64,000 nt of DNA from Dehalococcoidia bacterium (GCA_020432045.1 JAGQHB010000015.1:1-64000), one strand, 5' to 3'. Positions 17,293 through 28,408 are shown, numbered from the stretch's first letter. Notes: a model not told the origin generated them from the sequence alone. Made by a program: numbers and translations.

Positions 17293-18077
17293 CCAGCTTC
17301 TTCGAACAGCTCCGCGCCCGGAGCATCAGTACGAATTCGCTCCTTTGCGTCGGACTCGACCCCGACTTTCGCAAGCACAAGCCTGGCGAAATCGCCGCCT
17401 ATAACCAGGCGATTATCGAAGCGACCGTACCCTTCGTTGCCTGCTACAAGCCCAACATCGCCTTCTACGAACAGCACGGCATCGAAGGCCTCCGCCAGCT
17501 TGAAAAGACCCTCGCCTACATCCCCTCTGACGTCCCCGTGATTGGGGATGTCAAGCGTGGCGACATGGGCAACACCGCCGAGGCTTACGCCCGTGCCATG
17601 TTCGAATCCTGGGGATTCGGCGCAGTCACCGTGAACGGCTACCAGGGCCTCGACGCCGTTGCACCCTTCCTCGCCTACGAAGGTCGTGGCGTCTTTGTCC
17701 TCTGCCGTACGTCGAATCCCTCGTCGGCCGACCTCCAGGAGCTCCGCCTCGCCTCCGGCGAAATGGTCTTCGAACGCATGGCCGTTACCGCCAGTGCCTG
17801 GAGTCCCAACGTCGGCCTCGTCGTGGGTGCTACCGCCCCGGCAGAACTCGGCCGGGTCCGCGAACTCCTGCCCTCCACGCCCATCCTGGTGCCCGGAATC
17901 GGTGCCCAGGGTGGCAGTCCAACCGAGGTCCTCGCTGCCGCGGGTGCTCAACCGGGCAGCGTTGTCGTGAGCAGCAGCCGCGCAATCCTCTACGCTGGTG
18001 AAGGACCCGGCTTTGCTGCCGCCGCCGGAGAAGCCGCCCGTTCGGCTGCGGCACAGCTTCGACCGGCCCTGCCATGA
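17289..18077 (+). CDS. pyrF: Orotidine 5'-phosphate decarboxylase
   Basis: 262 residues, the longer (type 2) form. It converts OMP to UMP in pyrimidine synthesis. The signature [18 protein letters not shown] carries the catalytic Asp-Lys-Asp array; LCVGLDPD and [10 protein letters not shown] are the ligand loops. It overlaps murI and the DUF951 gene by 4 nt each (ATGA), giving a compact operon. The other pyrimidine gene in the window, pyrD, lies 30 kb away. Confidence 0.93.
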   Translation: MTSFFEQLRARSISTNSLLCVGLDPDFRKHKPGEIAAYNQAIIEATVPFVACYKPNIAFYEQHGIEGLRQLEKTLAYIPSDVPVIGDVKRGDMGNTAEAYARAMFESWGFGAVTVNGYQGLDAVAPFLAYEGRGVFVLCRTSNPSSADLQELRLASGEMVFERMAVTASAWSPNVGLVVGATAPAELGRVRELLPSTPILVPGIGAQGGSPTEVLAAAGAQPGSVVVSSSRAILYAGEGPGFAAAAGEAARSAAAQLRPALP

Positions 18078-18271
18078 CAAGCGTGCCGGTCATCGAGGTC
18101 GGTGAGGTCTATGAGATGCGGAGAAAACATCCCTGCGGTGGCCTCCAATTCCGAGTCTGGCGTATTGGTGCTGATATCGGCGTCGAGTGCCTCACGTGTG
18201 GAAGGCGAGCGATGCTAGAACGGAGGCGCTTCGAGTCCCGTGCCCGCCGACGTGTTAGTCCAGCCCTCTAG
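18074..18271 (+). CDS. DUF951 small protein
   Basis: 65 residues. It matches the DUF951 pattern VGxxxxxRxxHPCGG...W...[19 protein letters not shown]. The two Cys pairs suggest a small metal-binding or nucleic-acid-binding fold. The family is widespread in Firmicutes and Chloroflexi and has no established function. It begins in the pyrF stop (ATGA) and overlaps the MFS gene by 32 nt at its basic C-terminus. Confidence 0.8.
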   Translation: MTSVPVIEVGEVYEMRRKHPCGGLQFRVWRIGADIGVECLTCGRRAMLERRRFESRARRRVSPAL

Positions 18272-19571
18272 CCCGGCCCTCGGCCTCCTCCAGCGCCGCT
18301 CCTTCCGCATGTACTCCTACGCGCGGTTCTGGTCCCGCGTCGCCCAGAACGGGGTCAACTTCGCGCTCGTTCTTCTGATTGTAGAAAAGACCGGGCTCGC
18401 TGCGATGAGCAGCCTGCTGGTTCTCGCCCTCGTCATCCCCTCCACCGTGGCCGGGATCGTTGCAGGCGCCGCTGCCGATCGCTTTCCGAAACGCCTCGTC
18501 TCTTCCCTGGGCGATGCTGCGCGTGGCGCCATCTGCATCGTCTTCGCCCAGGGCACCGGTGGCGTCGTCTCCTTCTATATCGTCGCCGTGATCCTCTCGA
18601 CTGCCACGCAATTCGCAACGGCTGCACAGGGAGCCATGGGCCCCCTCATCGTTGAGCGCCATGAACTTACCCGGGCCAACGCGATCAACCAGGCTGTCGG
18701 TGGTGCTGCCCAGCTCGCCGGACTCGGCATCCTCACTCCTATTCTTTTGCGCCTCTTCGATAGCCCGGCACTCCTGTTCTGGACTGCCGGCGCCCTCTTC
18801 TTTCTCTCCGCTATCCAGATCCAGTTCGTCGGCCGTGTGCGGTCGGTGCGCACGGAAGAAGTCGGCGAACCTCCTGACGTGGGTGGATTCTGGACAGTCG
18901 GGTGGCGTGCAATACAGCGCGACCCCGCCGTCTGGCACGCCATCGTCGAACTGACGCTGATCGGCGCCACGCTCATCATTCTCGGCGGTCTCCTCCCGAC
19001 ATATATCTCCGAGGTTCTCGATCTGCCCGTGGACATCGGCGCATTGATCCTCTCGCCAGCCGCCGCCGGCGTGGCACTCGGGCTTCGCGTCGCTGGCTTT
19101 CTCGCCCGTCGCGTCCCCCATGCCGCGCTGAGCACCGCCGGCTTTGCGTCGTTCGTCGTGCTGCTCCTCGCCCTGACCTTTGTCCAACCGGAGGCAAGCT
19201 TCCTCGCCGGCTTCGGAATGTTCGCCTGGCTCGATAAGGTCCACATCGGCAGCTTCGATGGCACCGGTGTCCTCGCCATGGCCATCACCGCGCCGCTCGG
19301 CTTCTCCTTTGCCATCGTCAGTGTTGCCGGGAACACCGTCGTCAACGACCGCATCCCCATGCATCTCCAGGGCCGCGTCCAGGCCACCCAGGGGGCGCTC
19401 GCAGCCATCGCTTCTTCCTTGCCCGTGCTCGTCGCTGGCTTCCTTGCGGATCTCCTCACAGTCGTACCCGTCATGGCCATGGTCGCCCTCGGCATCGGCG
19501 CTGCAGCAGTCGTCAACCTTCGTGCTGCCCTCCGCGAGCGGTCCGAAGGGTCCACCGAAGCTCCCGTCTAG
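18240..19571 (+). CDS. MFS transporter (MFS_3 / EntS-like)
   Basis: 443 residues with about 12 hydrophobic segments. [17 protein letters not shown] is typical of the start of this subfamily, [11 protein letters not shown] is the loop 2-3 motif, and [15 protein letters not shown] is the equivalent conserved loop in the second half. It probably exports a small molecule; specificity is unknown. The GTG at 18240 lies inside the DUF951 gene; another GTG at 18252 is possible. It is the last gene of the murI-pyrF operon. Confidence 0.82.
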   Translation: MPADVLVQPSSPALGLLQRRSFRMYSYARFWSRVAQNGVNFALVLLIVEKTGLAAMSSLLVLALVIPSTVAGIVAGAAADRFPKRLVSSLGDAARGAICIVFAQGTGGVVSFYIVAVILSTATQFATAAQGAMGPLIVERHELTRANAINQAVGGAAQLAGLGILTPILLRLFDSPALLFWTAGALFFLSAIQIQFVGRVRSVRTEEVGEPPDVGGFWTVGWRAIQRDPAVWHAIVELTLIGATLIILGGLLPTYISEVLDLPVDIGALILSPAAAGVALGLRVAGFLARRVPHAALSTAGFASFVVLLLALTFVQPEASFLAGFGMFAWLDKVHIGSFDGTGVLAMAITAPLGFSFAIVSVAGNTVVNDRIPMHLQGRVQATQGALAAIASSLPVLVAGFLADLLTVVPVMAMVALGIGAAAVVNLRAALRERSEGSTEAPV

Positions 19572-19637
19572 TGCATTGACTGCCCGATCCGGCGGAACCT
19601 ATCATCAAAAACAGATGAGGGGACGGAGGTGTTCGGC

Positions 19638-20168
19638 GTGCGTGAGCTATCGATCGAAAGCATCCGCCTCAGCCTGATGAACTACCAGCGAGTCGTCATC
19701 CTTCGTGAAAAGGATGCCGACCGCTACCTGCCGATCTGGATCGGGCCGGCGGAAGCCGATGCCATCGCCGTCCGCCTTCAGGACGTATCCGTTGCCAGGC
19801 CCCTCACCCACGACCTTCTCCGCAACATGATCGAAACCCTCGGCGCCCGCGTCGCCTACATCCTCGTGAGTGACCTCTCCAACGACACCTTCTTCGCCCG
19901 TATCGTGCTCGATGTGAATGGCGAAACTGTCGAAATAGACTCCCGTCCCTCCGATGCCATCGCACTCGCCGTCCGCGTCGATGTCCCTATCTACGCCGAT
20001 GAAGGCGTCCTCGACCGCGCAGGCGTCCTCCTCGACGAAGAAGTCGAATCGCCCGGAGCCGATGAAGGCGCCGGCAAGGCCGTCGATCCCGCTGAGCTCG
20101 AACGGCTCGGTGCATTTAAGGACTTCATCGAAGGTCTCGATCTTTCCGATTTCGACAAGCGCAAATAA
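19638..20168 (+). CDS. Bifunctional nuclease (DUF151) family protein
   Basis: 176 residues. The DUF151 core is clear: VVILREKDADRYLPIWIGPAEADAI, LTHDL, and IDSRPSDAIALAVR, followed by an acidic C-terminal region. Homologs (plant BFN, mycobacterial and Thermotoga proteins) have been described as nucleases. GTG 19638 is chosen because ggagg at 19625-19629 has an 8-nt spacing; a GTG at 19629 would overlap that ribosome site. It precedes the ATP synthase operon by 48 nt. Confidence 0.82.
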   Translation: MRELSIESIRLSLMNYQRVVILREKDADRYLPIWIGPAEADAIAVRLQDVSVARPLTHDLLRNMIETLGARVAYILVSDLSNDTFFARIVLDVNGETVEIDSRPSDAIALAVRVDVPIYADEGVLDRAGVLLDEEVESPGADEGAGKAVDPAELERLGAFKDFIEGLDLSDFDKRK

Positions 20169-20204
20169 GCATCGTCAGCTGCCTGCTTCGCTTGCGCTTT
20201 TCGT

Positions 20205-20210
20205 CACAAT
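20205..20210 (+). promoter_or_regulatory. -10 box (CACAAT) before the ATP synthase operon
   Basis: CACAAT is 6 nt ahead of ATG 20217, the first gene of the atp operon. There is no ribosome site in the space, so leaderless transcription is possible. Confidence 0.4.
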
Positions 20211-20216
20211 CCCACT

Positions 20217-20498
20217 ATGATGCGCCGGGTCAAGAGCCCGGGCGCTGAGGAGGCGACCGTGGGCAGTTGGGTAGGCCCTGCGGCCTCCCTGCTCGGCATC
20301 GGGTGGTTCTTCGCGACCGCCATCCTCCTCGGTGTTGGCGTCGGCCTCTGGGTCGATAGCCTCACTGGTCTTGAACCCACGTTCACGATCGTCGGCATCG
20401 TCGCCGGCCTGGGCATTGCCCTCGTCGGCGGGTTCCGTATGCTGCAGCAGGTGTTGCGGCGTCTCAGCGATGAGTCGCCGCCGAAAGGTTCGACGTGA
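20217..20498 (+). CDS. AtpZ/AtpI-like membrane protein
   Basis: 93 residues with two transmembrane segments (about 20-42 and 53-72). GVGLWVDSLTGLEPTFTIVGIVAGLG resembles the AtpZ family, which is encoded first in many atp operons and is linked to ATP synthase assembly or metal supply. Its TGA overlaps the GTG of atpB by 4 nt. The exact start is uncertain; there are two adjacent ATG codons. Confidence 0.75.
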   Translation: MMRRVKSPGAEEATVGSWVGPAASLLGIGWFFATAILLGVGVGLWVDSLTGLEPTFTIVGIVAGLGIALVGGFRMLQQVLRRLSDESPPKGST

Positions 20499-21847
20499 AG
20501 CGCACCTACTTACTCGTCGGCTTGCTTGTCGCCGTCGGCCTCATCGTGGCCGGCCTCTTCGTTGCAAAGGGCCCGCAGCCCGAGATCGTCGTTCCCGCCG
20601 AAGTCATCACCAAGGTCGGCTTCCTCAATATCACCAACACGATGATCACCGCCTGGGTGGTTATGGCGGTCCTTATCCTCCTCGGGTTCTTCGCCACGCG
20701 GACCATGTCGCTGGCACCGTCTGGCTTCCAGAACTTCATGGAAGCCGCCATCGGCTTTCTTTTTGACCAGATGTCTGACATTGCGGGAGAAACGGCCGCA
20801 CGCCGTTTCTTCCCCGTGATCGCCACCATCTTCCTCTTCGTGCTCGCGTCGAACTGGATGGGGCTCCTGCCCTTCTTCAACGCTATCGGCAAGGTCGAAG
20901 ACGTGAACCACCTAATCTTCGAAAACCTTGCCTCCGAGGACCCCGGCAAACTCACGCTCGGCGAGGATGGCCACTACATTGAAGGCCATAAGTTTGCCGG
21001 CACGAAAATGGGCGGTGGCGGTTCGTTCTTCACGATTAAGCCCGGTGCGAGCGCCATCGACTTCCATGTCGAAGTCGGCGAAACGCCCGGCGAAGCCGTT
21101 GACCGCTACATCGTCTTCATTGCAAACAAGTTCAGCGGCTTCGAAGCGACAGCGGACGAACTCGCGCATCCCTCTGCCGAAACGGTAGCAGCAGCCGCTG
21201 CGGCTCTCGATGGCAGCGACCCTGATGCGCCCCTGCTCGTCCTCGCATCCGCCGACAGCCACGGTGCCGGTGAGGAGGAAGGCGGCGAGGGCCACCATGC
21301 CATCGCCAGCCCCGCCCTCCACGCGGACGTGGAAGGAATCGACTTTTCGGATGCCAGCCAGCGCTTTGGGCTTGTCATCCCGTTCTTCCGCGGCGTCTAT
21401 AGCGACGTCAACAATACGCTCGCACTTGGACTCATCGCCTTCGTCATGATCGAGTTCTGGGGATTCCAGTCGCTCGGCTTCGGCTACCTCAAGAAGTTCT
21501 TCAACTTCAGCAGCCCCATCGCCGCATTTGTCGGCCTCCTGGAGCTTCTCTCAGAGTTCATCCGCGTCATCAGCTTCGCCTTCCGCCTTTTCGGCAACAT
21601 TTTCGCCGGCGAAGTTCTCGTGCTCATGCTCACGTTCCTCATGCCGTTCCTGCTTGTCGACATCATCTACGGCCTTGAGCTCTTTGTCGGCTTCATCCAG
21701 GCAGCCGTCTTCGCCCTGCTCACCCTCGTCTTCGGCGTCATGGCTATCGAAGCCCACGGCGACGACGATCACCACGACGGCAGCGATGCCGGCGATGCGC
21801 ATCATGCTGCGCACCCCACCACATCGGGAGCTGCACAGGCCCACTAA
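20495..21847 (+). CDS. atpB: ATP synthase subunit a, with a large hydrophilic insertion
   Basis: 450 residues, against about 240-300 usually. The proton-path Arg is present as R364 in FAFRLFGN, with E373 following (NIFAGEVLV). ASNWMGLLPF (118-127) and SDVNNTLALGL (303-313), normally close together, are separated by about 150 extra, mostly hydrophilic residues (about 140-295) rich in Gly, Ala and acidic residues with a His/Glu patch. The C-terminal 30 residues are His/Asp-rich (HGDDDHHDGSD). The start is GTG 20495 inside the atpZ stop. The insertion lies on one side of the membrane and may be a lineage-specific domain. Confidence 0.9.
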   Translation: MKRTYLLVGLLVAVGLIVAGLFVAKGPQPEIVVPAEVITKVGFLNITNTMITAWVVMAVLILLGFFATRTMSLAPSGFQNFMEAAIGFLFDQMSDIAGETAARRFFPVIATIFLFVLASNWMGLLPFFNAIGKVEDVNHLIFENLASEDPGKLTLGEDGHYIEGHKFAGTKMGGGGSFFTIKPGASAIDFHVEVGETPGEAVDRYIVFIANKFSGFEATADELAHPSAETVAAAAAALDGSDPDAPLLVLASADSHGAGEEEGGEGHHAIASPALHADVEGIDFSDASQRFGLVIPFFRGVYSDVNNTLALGLIAFVMIEFWGFQSLGFGYLKKFFNFSSPIAAFVGLLELLSEFIRVISFAFRLFGNIFAGEVLVLMLTFLMPFLLVDIIYGLELFVGFIQAAVFALLTLVFGVMAIEAHGDDDHHDGSDAGDAHHAAHPTTSGAAQAH

Positions 21848-21905
21848 CGGCCCGTTTACAGTCATCCATAACATTCCGGGAGAGGCCGGACGGAGGAAGA
21901 CCACT

Positions 21906-22172
21906 ATGAATCCCCTGAGCATTTTGCCGTTCTTGTTGGCATTGGATGTCGATGGCGCGAAGGCCATCGGCGCCGGTTTGGCCATGGGCCTCGGCGCCAT
22001 CGGCCCGGCCCTCGCCATCGGCAACCTCGTTGGCAAGGCCATGGAAGCCCTCGGCCGCAACCCTGAAGCCCGCGCGGCCATCCAGACGAACATGATTCTC
22101 GGCGTTGCGTTCGCAGAAGCCATCGGCATCTACGCCCTGCTTACCGCCATCATCATCGCATTCGTCATCTAG
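21906..22172 (+). CDS. atpE: ATP synthase subunit c
   Basis: 88 residues forming two helices and a polar loop (GRNPEA). Helix 1 carries the glycine repeat (GAGLAMGLGAIG) and helix 2 the ion-carrying Glu71 (AFAEAIGIY). The residues around Glu71 lack the Gln/Ser-Thr set of sodium-binding rings, so proton coupling is inferred. The ribosome site ggagga precedes ATG 21906. Confidence 0.93.
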   Translation: MNPLSILPFLLALDVDGAKAIGAGLAMGLGAIGPALAIGNLVGKAMEALGRNPEARAAIQTNMILGVAFAEAIGIYALLTAIIIAFVI

Positions 22173-22222
22173 GCTCCCGCCGGGCGGGGCGCCTGCCCCC
22201 ACCCGAGGGACGGAGGTTCGCT

Positions 22223-22732
22223 ATGTCCGAGGCGCTCACTGCCCTTGGCATCAATCTGCCCCAGCTCATCGCGCAGATCGTCAACTTCACGATCCTGCTC
22301 GTCGTGCTTCGCCTCGTCCTCTACAAGCCGATCCTCAAAATGCTTGATGATCGAAAGGCGAGGATCAGCGAAGGGCTGAATGCTGCCGAGATCGCCAGGG
22401 CGGAGGCCGCGCAGGCCCAGTCCAACATCGAAGCCCAGTTGCAACAGGCTCGCAGAGATGGACAGGAAGTCGTCGCCGGCGCCCAGCAAATCGCCACGCG
22501 CATCCAGGCGGAAGCCCGCGAACAGGCGACTCGCGATCGCGAAGCTGCGCTCGAACGTGCCCGCACGGAGATCCAGCTCGAACGTGACCGTGCAATCGCC
22601 GAACTTCGCGGAGAGTTTGCAGACCTCACCGTCTCAGCCGCTGAACGCGTCATCGGTCAATCACTTGACCGCGACGGCCACCAGCGGGTCATCGACGAGG
22701 TGCTAACCGAGTCGAACTTCAGCGGGAATTAG
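22223..22732 (+). CDS. atpF: ATP synthase subunit b
   Basis: 169 residues: one N-terminal membrane helix (about 15-33) and then a long charged coiled coil rich in Ala, Glu, Arg and Gln, ending in a delta-binding region (LTVSAAERVIGQSLD). It is the peripheral stalk. Only one b gene is seen, so the stalk is probably a homodimer. A ribosome site (ggacggagg) precedes ATG 22223; atpH follows after 6 nt. Confidence 0.92.
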   Translation: MSEALTALGINLPQLIAQIVNFTILLVVLRLVLYKPILKMLDDRKARISEGLNAAEIARAEAAQAQSNIEAQLQQARRDGQEVVAGAQQIATRIQAEAREQATRDREAALERARTEIQLERDRAIAELRGEFADLTVSAAERVIGQSLDRDGHQRVIDEVLTESNFSGN

Positions 22733-22738
22733 GCCGGC

Positions 22739-23272
22739 ATGGCTGATTTGCAAGTTGGCAGGCGCTACGCACAGGCGGTGTTCGCCATCGCTCGGGATCA
22801 GGGCACCATCACCCAGTGGCGCAGCGACCTCGACGACATCGCCGTCGTCCTGGCGGAGTCCGGGCTTGCCCAGGGCTTCGCCGATGACCGCGTCGCCGTC
22901 GATCAGCGTCAGGCTCTCGCTCGACGCGTGCTTGACGTCAGCCCGCTCGCTCTGAACCTCGCCAGCATTTTGATTGCCAAGGGCCGCTCGGATTCCGCCC
23001 GCGCGATTTCGAACGCGTTTTCGGCACTCGCCGATGCGCACGAAGGAATCGCCTACGCAGACGTTACAACCGCCGTTCCACTGGAGCCCGCTCAGGTCGA
23101 GCGTATTGCCGCCCAACTGGGCCAATCCCTTGACGCCCGTGTGAACGTACGGACATCCGTCGACCCGTCCATCGTCGGTGGAATGGTCGTCCGCATCGGC
23201 GACCGCATGGTCGATGGAAGTGTGAAAACGCGGCTACGGGAGCTGCGAAAAGACCTAGTGCGGGTCCGCTGA
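22739..23272 (+). CDS. atpH: ATP synthase subunit delta
   Basis: 177 residues of typical length. The N-terminal helical domain begins VGRRYAQAVFAIA, and the C-terminal signature is VDPSIVGGMVVRIGDRMVDGSVKTRL. It joins the top of F1 to the b stalk. It lies between atpF and atpA in the standard order. Confidence 0.92.
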   Translation: MADLQVGRRYAQAVFAIARDQGTITQWRSDLDDIAVVLAESGLAQGFADDRVAVDQRQALARRVLDVSPLALNLASILIAKGRSDSARAISNAFSALADAHEGIAYADVTTAVPLEPAQVERIAAQLGQSLDARVNVRTSVDPSIVGGMVVRIGDRMVDGSVKTRLRELRKDLVRVR

Positions 23273-23301
23273 CACGGCCCAACCCATAAGAGGAGCGTTC
23301 C

Positions 23302-24804
23302 ATGGCTGTACGCGCTGAAGAAATCGCCTCGATCCTTCGAGAGCAAATCGAAGGATTTTCGACCCGGGTCGTCTCAACCGACGTCGGCCGCGTCATCGAC
23401 GCGGGTGCTGGCGTCTGCCGCATCCACGGCCTTTCCGGCGCAATGTTCTCCGAGTTGTTGGAGTTCTCGAACGGCAGCATGGGCATCGCCCTCAACCTTG
23501 AAGAAGAGTCCGTCAGCGCCGTCATCCTCGGCGACTACCTCGGCATCAAGGAAGGCGACGAGGCCCGCTCCACCGGTCGCATTATCGAAGTCCCCGTCGG
23601 CGATGACCTGCTCGGTCGCGTTGTCGACCCGCTCGGCAATCCGCTTGATGGAAAGGGTCCCATCAGTGGCGCCATGACCCGGCCAATCGAGCGCATCGCC
23701 CCCGGCGTGACGCTTCGCAAGAGCGTTACCGAACCGGTCCAGACCGGCATCAAGACCATCGACGCGATGTTCCCCATCGGCCGTGGTCAGCGCGAACTCA
23801 TCATCGGTGACCGCTCAACCGGCAAGACCGCCATCGCCCTCGACACCATCATCAACCAGAAGGGCGGCGACCTGATCTGCATCTACGTCGCCATTGGCCA
23901 GAAGGCCGGCAAAGTTGCCCAGGTCGTCGGCATCCTCGAAGAGTACGGCGCGATGGACCACACCATCGTCGTCGCCGCGAATGCCTCCGATAATGCTGCA
24001 CTCCAGTATCTCGCCCCCTACGGTGGCTGCACCATCGGCGAGCAGATCATGGAGAGCGGACGCGACGCCCTCATCGTCTATGACGACCTGAGCAAGCACG
24101 CGTGGGCCTATCGCGAAATCTCGCTCCTTCTCCGCCGCCCGCCGGGCCGCGAGGCCTATCCCGGCGACGTCTTCTACCTCCACAGCCGGTTGCTGGAACG
24201 CTCTGCCCGGCTCGAAGCCGGCGGCTCGCTCAGCGCGCTTCCGATCATCGAGACGCAGGCGAACGACGTTTCGGCCTACATCCCGACCAACGTCATCTCC
24301 ATCACCGACGGCCAGATCTACCTTGAAAGCGACCTCTTCAACGCTGGTATTCGCCCGGCCATCAACGTCGGCCTTTCCGTAAGCCGCGTCGGTTCTGCCG
24401 CGCAGACCAAGGTCATGAAATCGGTCTCCGGCCGCCTTAAGGGCGAAATGTCGCAGTACCGTGAACTCCAGGCCTTCGCCCAGTTCGGCACCAGTGACCT
24501 CGACGCTTCGACGCGCCGCCAGCTCGAACGCGGCCAGCGCGCGACAGAACTGCTCAAGCAGCCCCAGTTCGCGCCGCTCTCTATGTCGGAAGAAGTCGTT
24601 GTCCTTTTCGCACTGTCGAATGGGATGATGGACGACATCGAAGTTTCCCGGATTCAGCCGTTCGAGGCCGAGATTCGAAAGTTCCTCGCCAGCAACCACC
24701 CCGATCTGCTCAACGACATCGCCGAACGGGGCGTGCTCGACGACGACCTCAGCACACGGATTCGTTCAGTGATCGAAACCTTCAAGCAGACGGTTCCGTT
24801 CTAA
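23302..24804 (+). CDS. atpA: ATP synthase subunit alpha
   Basis: 500 residues, full length. The P-loop is [10 protein letters not shown], and the family signature [17 protein letters not shown] is present with the Arg that reaches the beta catalytic site. Ribosome site aagaggag precedes ATG 23302. It is part of the F1 hexamer. Confidence 0.96.
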   Translation: MAVRAEEIASILREQIEGFSTRVVSTDVGRVIDAGAGVCRIHGLSGAMFSELLEFSNGSMGIALNLEEESVSAVILGDYLGIKEGDEARSTGRIIEVPVGDDLLGRVVDPLGNPLDGKGPISGAMTRPIERIAPGVTLRKSVTEPVQTGIKTIDAMFPIGRGQRELIIGDRSTGKTAIALDTIINQKGGDLICIYVAIGQKAGKVAQVVGILEEYGAMDHTIVVAANASDNAALQYLAPYGGCTIGEQIMESGRDALIVYDDLSKHAWAYREISLLLRRPPGREAYPGDVFYLHSRLLERSARLEAGGSLSALPIIETQANDVSAYIPTNVISITDGQIYLESDLFNAGIRPAINVGLSVSRVGSAAQTKVMKSVSGRLKGEMSQYRELQAFAQFGTSDLDASTRRQLERGQRATELLKQPQFAPLSMSEEVVVLFALSNGMMDDIEVSRIQPFEAEIRKFLASNHPDLLNDIAERGVLDDDLSTRIRSVIETFKQTVPF

Positions 24805-24852
24805 GCCCCTGGTCATCCCCACCAGGACGAACCGGAAGCCAAAGAGGACAGC

Positions 24853-25731
24853 ATGCCGAATATCCGCCAGCTCAAGCGCCGAATCGGGACCGTCAAAAAC
24901 ACGGCCAAGATCACCAACGCGCTCCAGCTCGTTGCCGCGTCCAAGATGCGCCGTGCCCAGGACAGGGCGCTGCAGTCCCGTCCGTACGCCGACAAGCTCA
25001 GCTTCGTCCTCGCTGGGCTTGCGACCAAAGGCTCGGATTCCGAGGAAGCGGCCCATCCTCTGCTCATTAGCCGTCCGGTGGAAAACGTCGCCGTGCTCCA
25101 CATCACGCCCAACCGCGGCCTCTGTGGCGGGCTGAACTCCAACCTCAACCGCGCCGCGGGCACGTTCGTTGCAGCGCAGGAACAGCCAGTCAACCTGGTC
25201 GCCGTCGGCAAAAAGGGCCGCGATTTCTTCGTCCGTGCCCGGGCCTCCGTCGTCGCCGAGTTTGTCGACCTGGGCGATTACCCGACCCAGTCCGATACAC
25301 TTGGCATCAGCCGTCTCGTAATCGACGACTACCTCGCTGGTGTTGTTGACCGCGTCTACCTCAGCTACGCCAGCTTCGTCTCCACGGCCGTCCAGCGTCC
25401 CGTGGTCAAGCAACTTCTCCCGCTGGAGCCGCCCAAGCTCGATACGGCCGACGAAGGCTCCGCCTATCGCGCCGACTACATCTTCGAGCCCGGCCCCGAA
25501 GTTGTCCTTGAGAGGCTCCTTCCTCGTTACATCGAGATGGTGATCTACTCGGCCATTCTGGAGTCTGCCGCCAGCGAGCAGTCCGCCCGTATGGTCGCCA
25601 TGAAGAATGCATCCGACAACGCATCTGAGATCGAACGCGAGCTAACCCTCACATACAACAAAGCCCGCCAGGAGCAGATTACTACGGAGCTCCTCGACAT
25701 TATCGGCGGCGCCGCCGCCCTGGAGGACTGA
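24853..25731 (+). CDS. atpG: ATP synthase subunit gamma
   Basis: 292 residues. The N-terminal helix (RQLKRRIGTVKNTAKITNAL) and the C-terminal helix (SEIERELTLTYNKARQEQIT) form the rotor coiled coil; ITPNRGLCGGLN is the conserved middle segment. The end of the gene carries ggagga, which can serve the HAD gene starting 1 nt after the stop. Confidence 0.95.
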   Translation: MPNIRQLKRRIGTVKNTAKITNALQLVAASKMRRAQDRALQSRPYADKLSFVLAGLATKGSDSEEAAHPLLISRPVENVAVLHITPNRGLCGGLNSNLNRAAGTFVAAQEQPVNLVAVGKKGRDFFVRARASVVAEFVDLGDYPTQSDTLGISRLVIDDYLAGVVDRVYLSYASFVSTAVQRPVVKQLLPLEPPKLDTADEGSAYRADYIFEPGPEVVLERLLPRYIEMVIYSAILESAASEQSARMVAMKNASDNASEIERELTLTYNKARQEQITTELLDIIGGAAALED

Positions 25732-25732
25732 C

Positions 25733-26386
25733 CTGGCACAGATTGCAGCAGTCATTTTCGATATGGACGGCGTCCTCGTGGACGGCGAGCCGCTGCATTT
25801 TCGTGCCGTAAACCAGCTTCTCGCGGATGAAGGACGGGCCATAACCCTGGATCAGTACCGGCCATACATGGGGACCAAGGCAGGCTGGGCCGAGTTCGTT
25901 ACCGACTTCGGTCTTCAGCATTCGCGTGAGCACTACGCCCCGCGCTACAACGAACTCATCCTTGAGCAGTACCGCTCCGAACTGGAGCCACTCCCCGGTG
26001 CCGTTGAAGCAGTGCGAACGTTGCAACAGGCCCGCGTCCCGCTCGCGCTTGCGTCGTCGTCGGCCCGGCCCTGGGTCGATGCCTGCCTCATGAGCATCGG
26101 CCTCGCCGGTGCGTTTCCCGTGACGGTCACGGGCAGCGACATCGTCAACGGCAAGCCCGATCCGGAGATATATCTGGCGGCAGCCGCTGCACTCGATATC
26201 CCTTCCGAACGCTGCCTTGCCGTCGAAGATGCACCTGCAGGAATCGCCTCCGCCATTGCTGCCGGTATGACTTGCTGGGCTGTCCGCACCGAATACACGC
26301 TCGGCCTTGATCTCGGGCATCCCACGCGCGTATTCAACTCGCTGACTGAAGCGCCATTCCACGAAATTGCTGGAGCGGCTGCATGA
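25733..26386 (+). CDS. HAD-IA hydrolase (beta-phosphoglucomutase-like) inside the atp operon
   Basis: 217 residues if begun at CTG 25733. All four HAD motifs are intact: AAVIFDMDGVLVDGE (Asp nucleophile and acid), LASSSARP, NGKPDPEIY (Lys) and AVEDAPAGIASA. The first in-frame ATG (25763) lies inside motif I and would delete the nucleophile, so the true start must be upstream. No ATG, GTG or TTG is available nearby; CTG 25733, 5 nt after ggagga, is the best candidate (ATT 25742 is another). It separates atpG from atpD, which are normally adjacent. It is probably a sugar-phosphate or nucleotide phosphatase/mutase. Confidence 0.82.
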   Translation: MAQIAAVIFDMDGVLVDGEPLHFRAVNQLLADEGRAITLDQYRPYMGTKAGWAEFVTDFGLQHSREHYAPRYNELILEQYRSELEPLPGAVEAVRTLQQARVPLALASSSARPWVDACLMSIGLAGAFPVTVTGSDIVNGKPDPEIYLAAAAALDIPSERCLAVEDAPAGIASAIAAGMTCWAVRTEYTLGLDLGHPTRVFNSLTEAPFHEIAGAAA

Positions 26387-26463
26387 CCAGTGTCTCGTTC
26401 CAACGCCGGGCCGCCCACGTGTCCCGTCCCGCCCCCGGGCTTCACCTGCCCGCAAACCTGTAA

Positions 26464-27900
<1,437 letters not shown>

Positions 27901-27902
27901 CC

Positions 27903-28349
27903 ATGGCCCTCACGATCGAGATTGTTACCGTCGAACGCGTCGTCCGCACGGAGAAGGACGTCGAGGTCCTCATCGCTCCCGGGAGCGAAGGGCAGCTCGC
28001 CATACTCCCCCGTCACGCGGCGCTCATGACGACCATCGTGCCTGGAATTCTCACCTTTCGTCGTGCAGGTGTTGAAGAGGACTTCATGCTCGCCGGTGGC
28101 TTTATGGAGGTTCGGGACGATCGCGTGACCATCCTCGCAGACGCCGCCGAGGCCGCGGACGAAATCGATGCTGAACGGGCCGAGGCCGCACGCCACCGCG
28201 CCCAGGAGCGTCTGAGGCAGGCAATGGAAAATCCGTCCCTCGGCCTCGACCTTGCACGCGCCCAGGCCTCCCTGCAACGTTCGTTGATGCGCCTCCGTGC
28301 CGTCGATAGGGTGCGCCGCCGGCGTACGGATGGCCGCCCTCGCATGTAG
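27903..28349 (+). CDS. atpC: ATP synthase subunit epsilon
   Basis: 148 residues: a beta-sandwich N-terminal domain (EVLIAPGSEGQLAILPRHAAL, FMLAGGFMEVRDDRVTILAD) and a two-helix C-terminal domain (DAERAEAARHRAQERLRQA). It begins 2 nt after atpD. It ends the operon and is followed by a terminator. Confidence 0.92.
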   Translation: MALTIEIVTVERVVRTEKDVEVLIAPGSEGQLAILPRHAALMTTIVPGILTFRRAGVEEDFMLAGGFMEVRDDRVTILADAAEAADEIDAERAEAARHRAQERLRQAMENPSLGLDLARAQASLQRSLMRLRAVDRVRRRRTDGRPRM

Positions 28350-28378
28350 TGGCTGGCCTTTTCCTCCGCTCATACAAC

Positions 28379-28408
28379 GGCGGCCGTTGCCACAGTGCTA
28401 CGGCCGCC
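28379..28408 (+). terminator. Terminator of the ATP synthase operon
   Basis: A 9-bp perfect stem (ggcggccgt with acggccgcc), a 12-nt loop, then the T-rich tctattctcatt. It lies between atpC and the murA start. Confidence 0.7.

Noticed and set aside
22760-24700. Long minus-strand open frames opposite atpH and atpA
   Set aside because: High GC and biased codon use create long antisense frames; the plus-strand products are unmistakable ATP synthase subunits.
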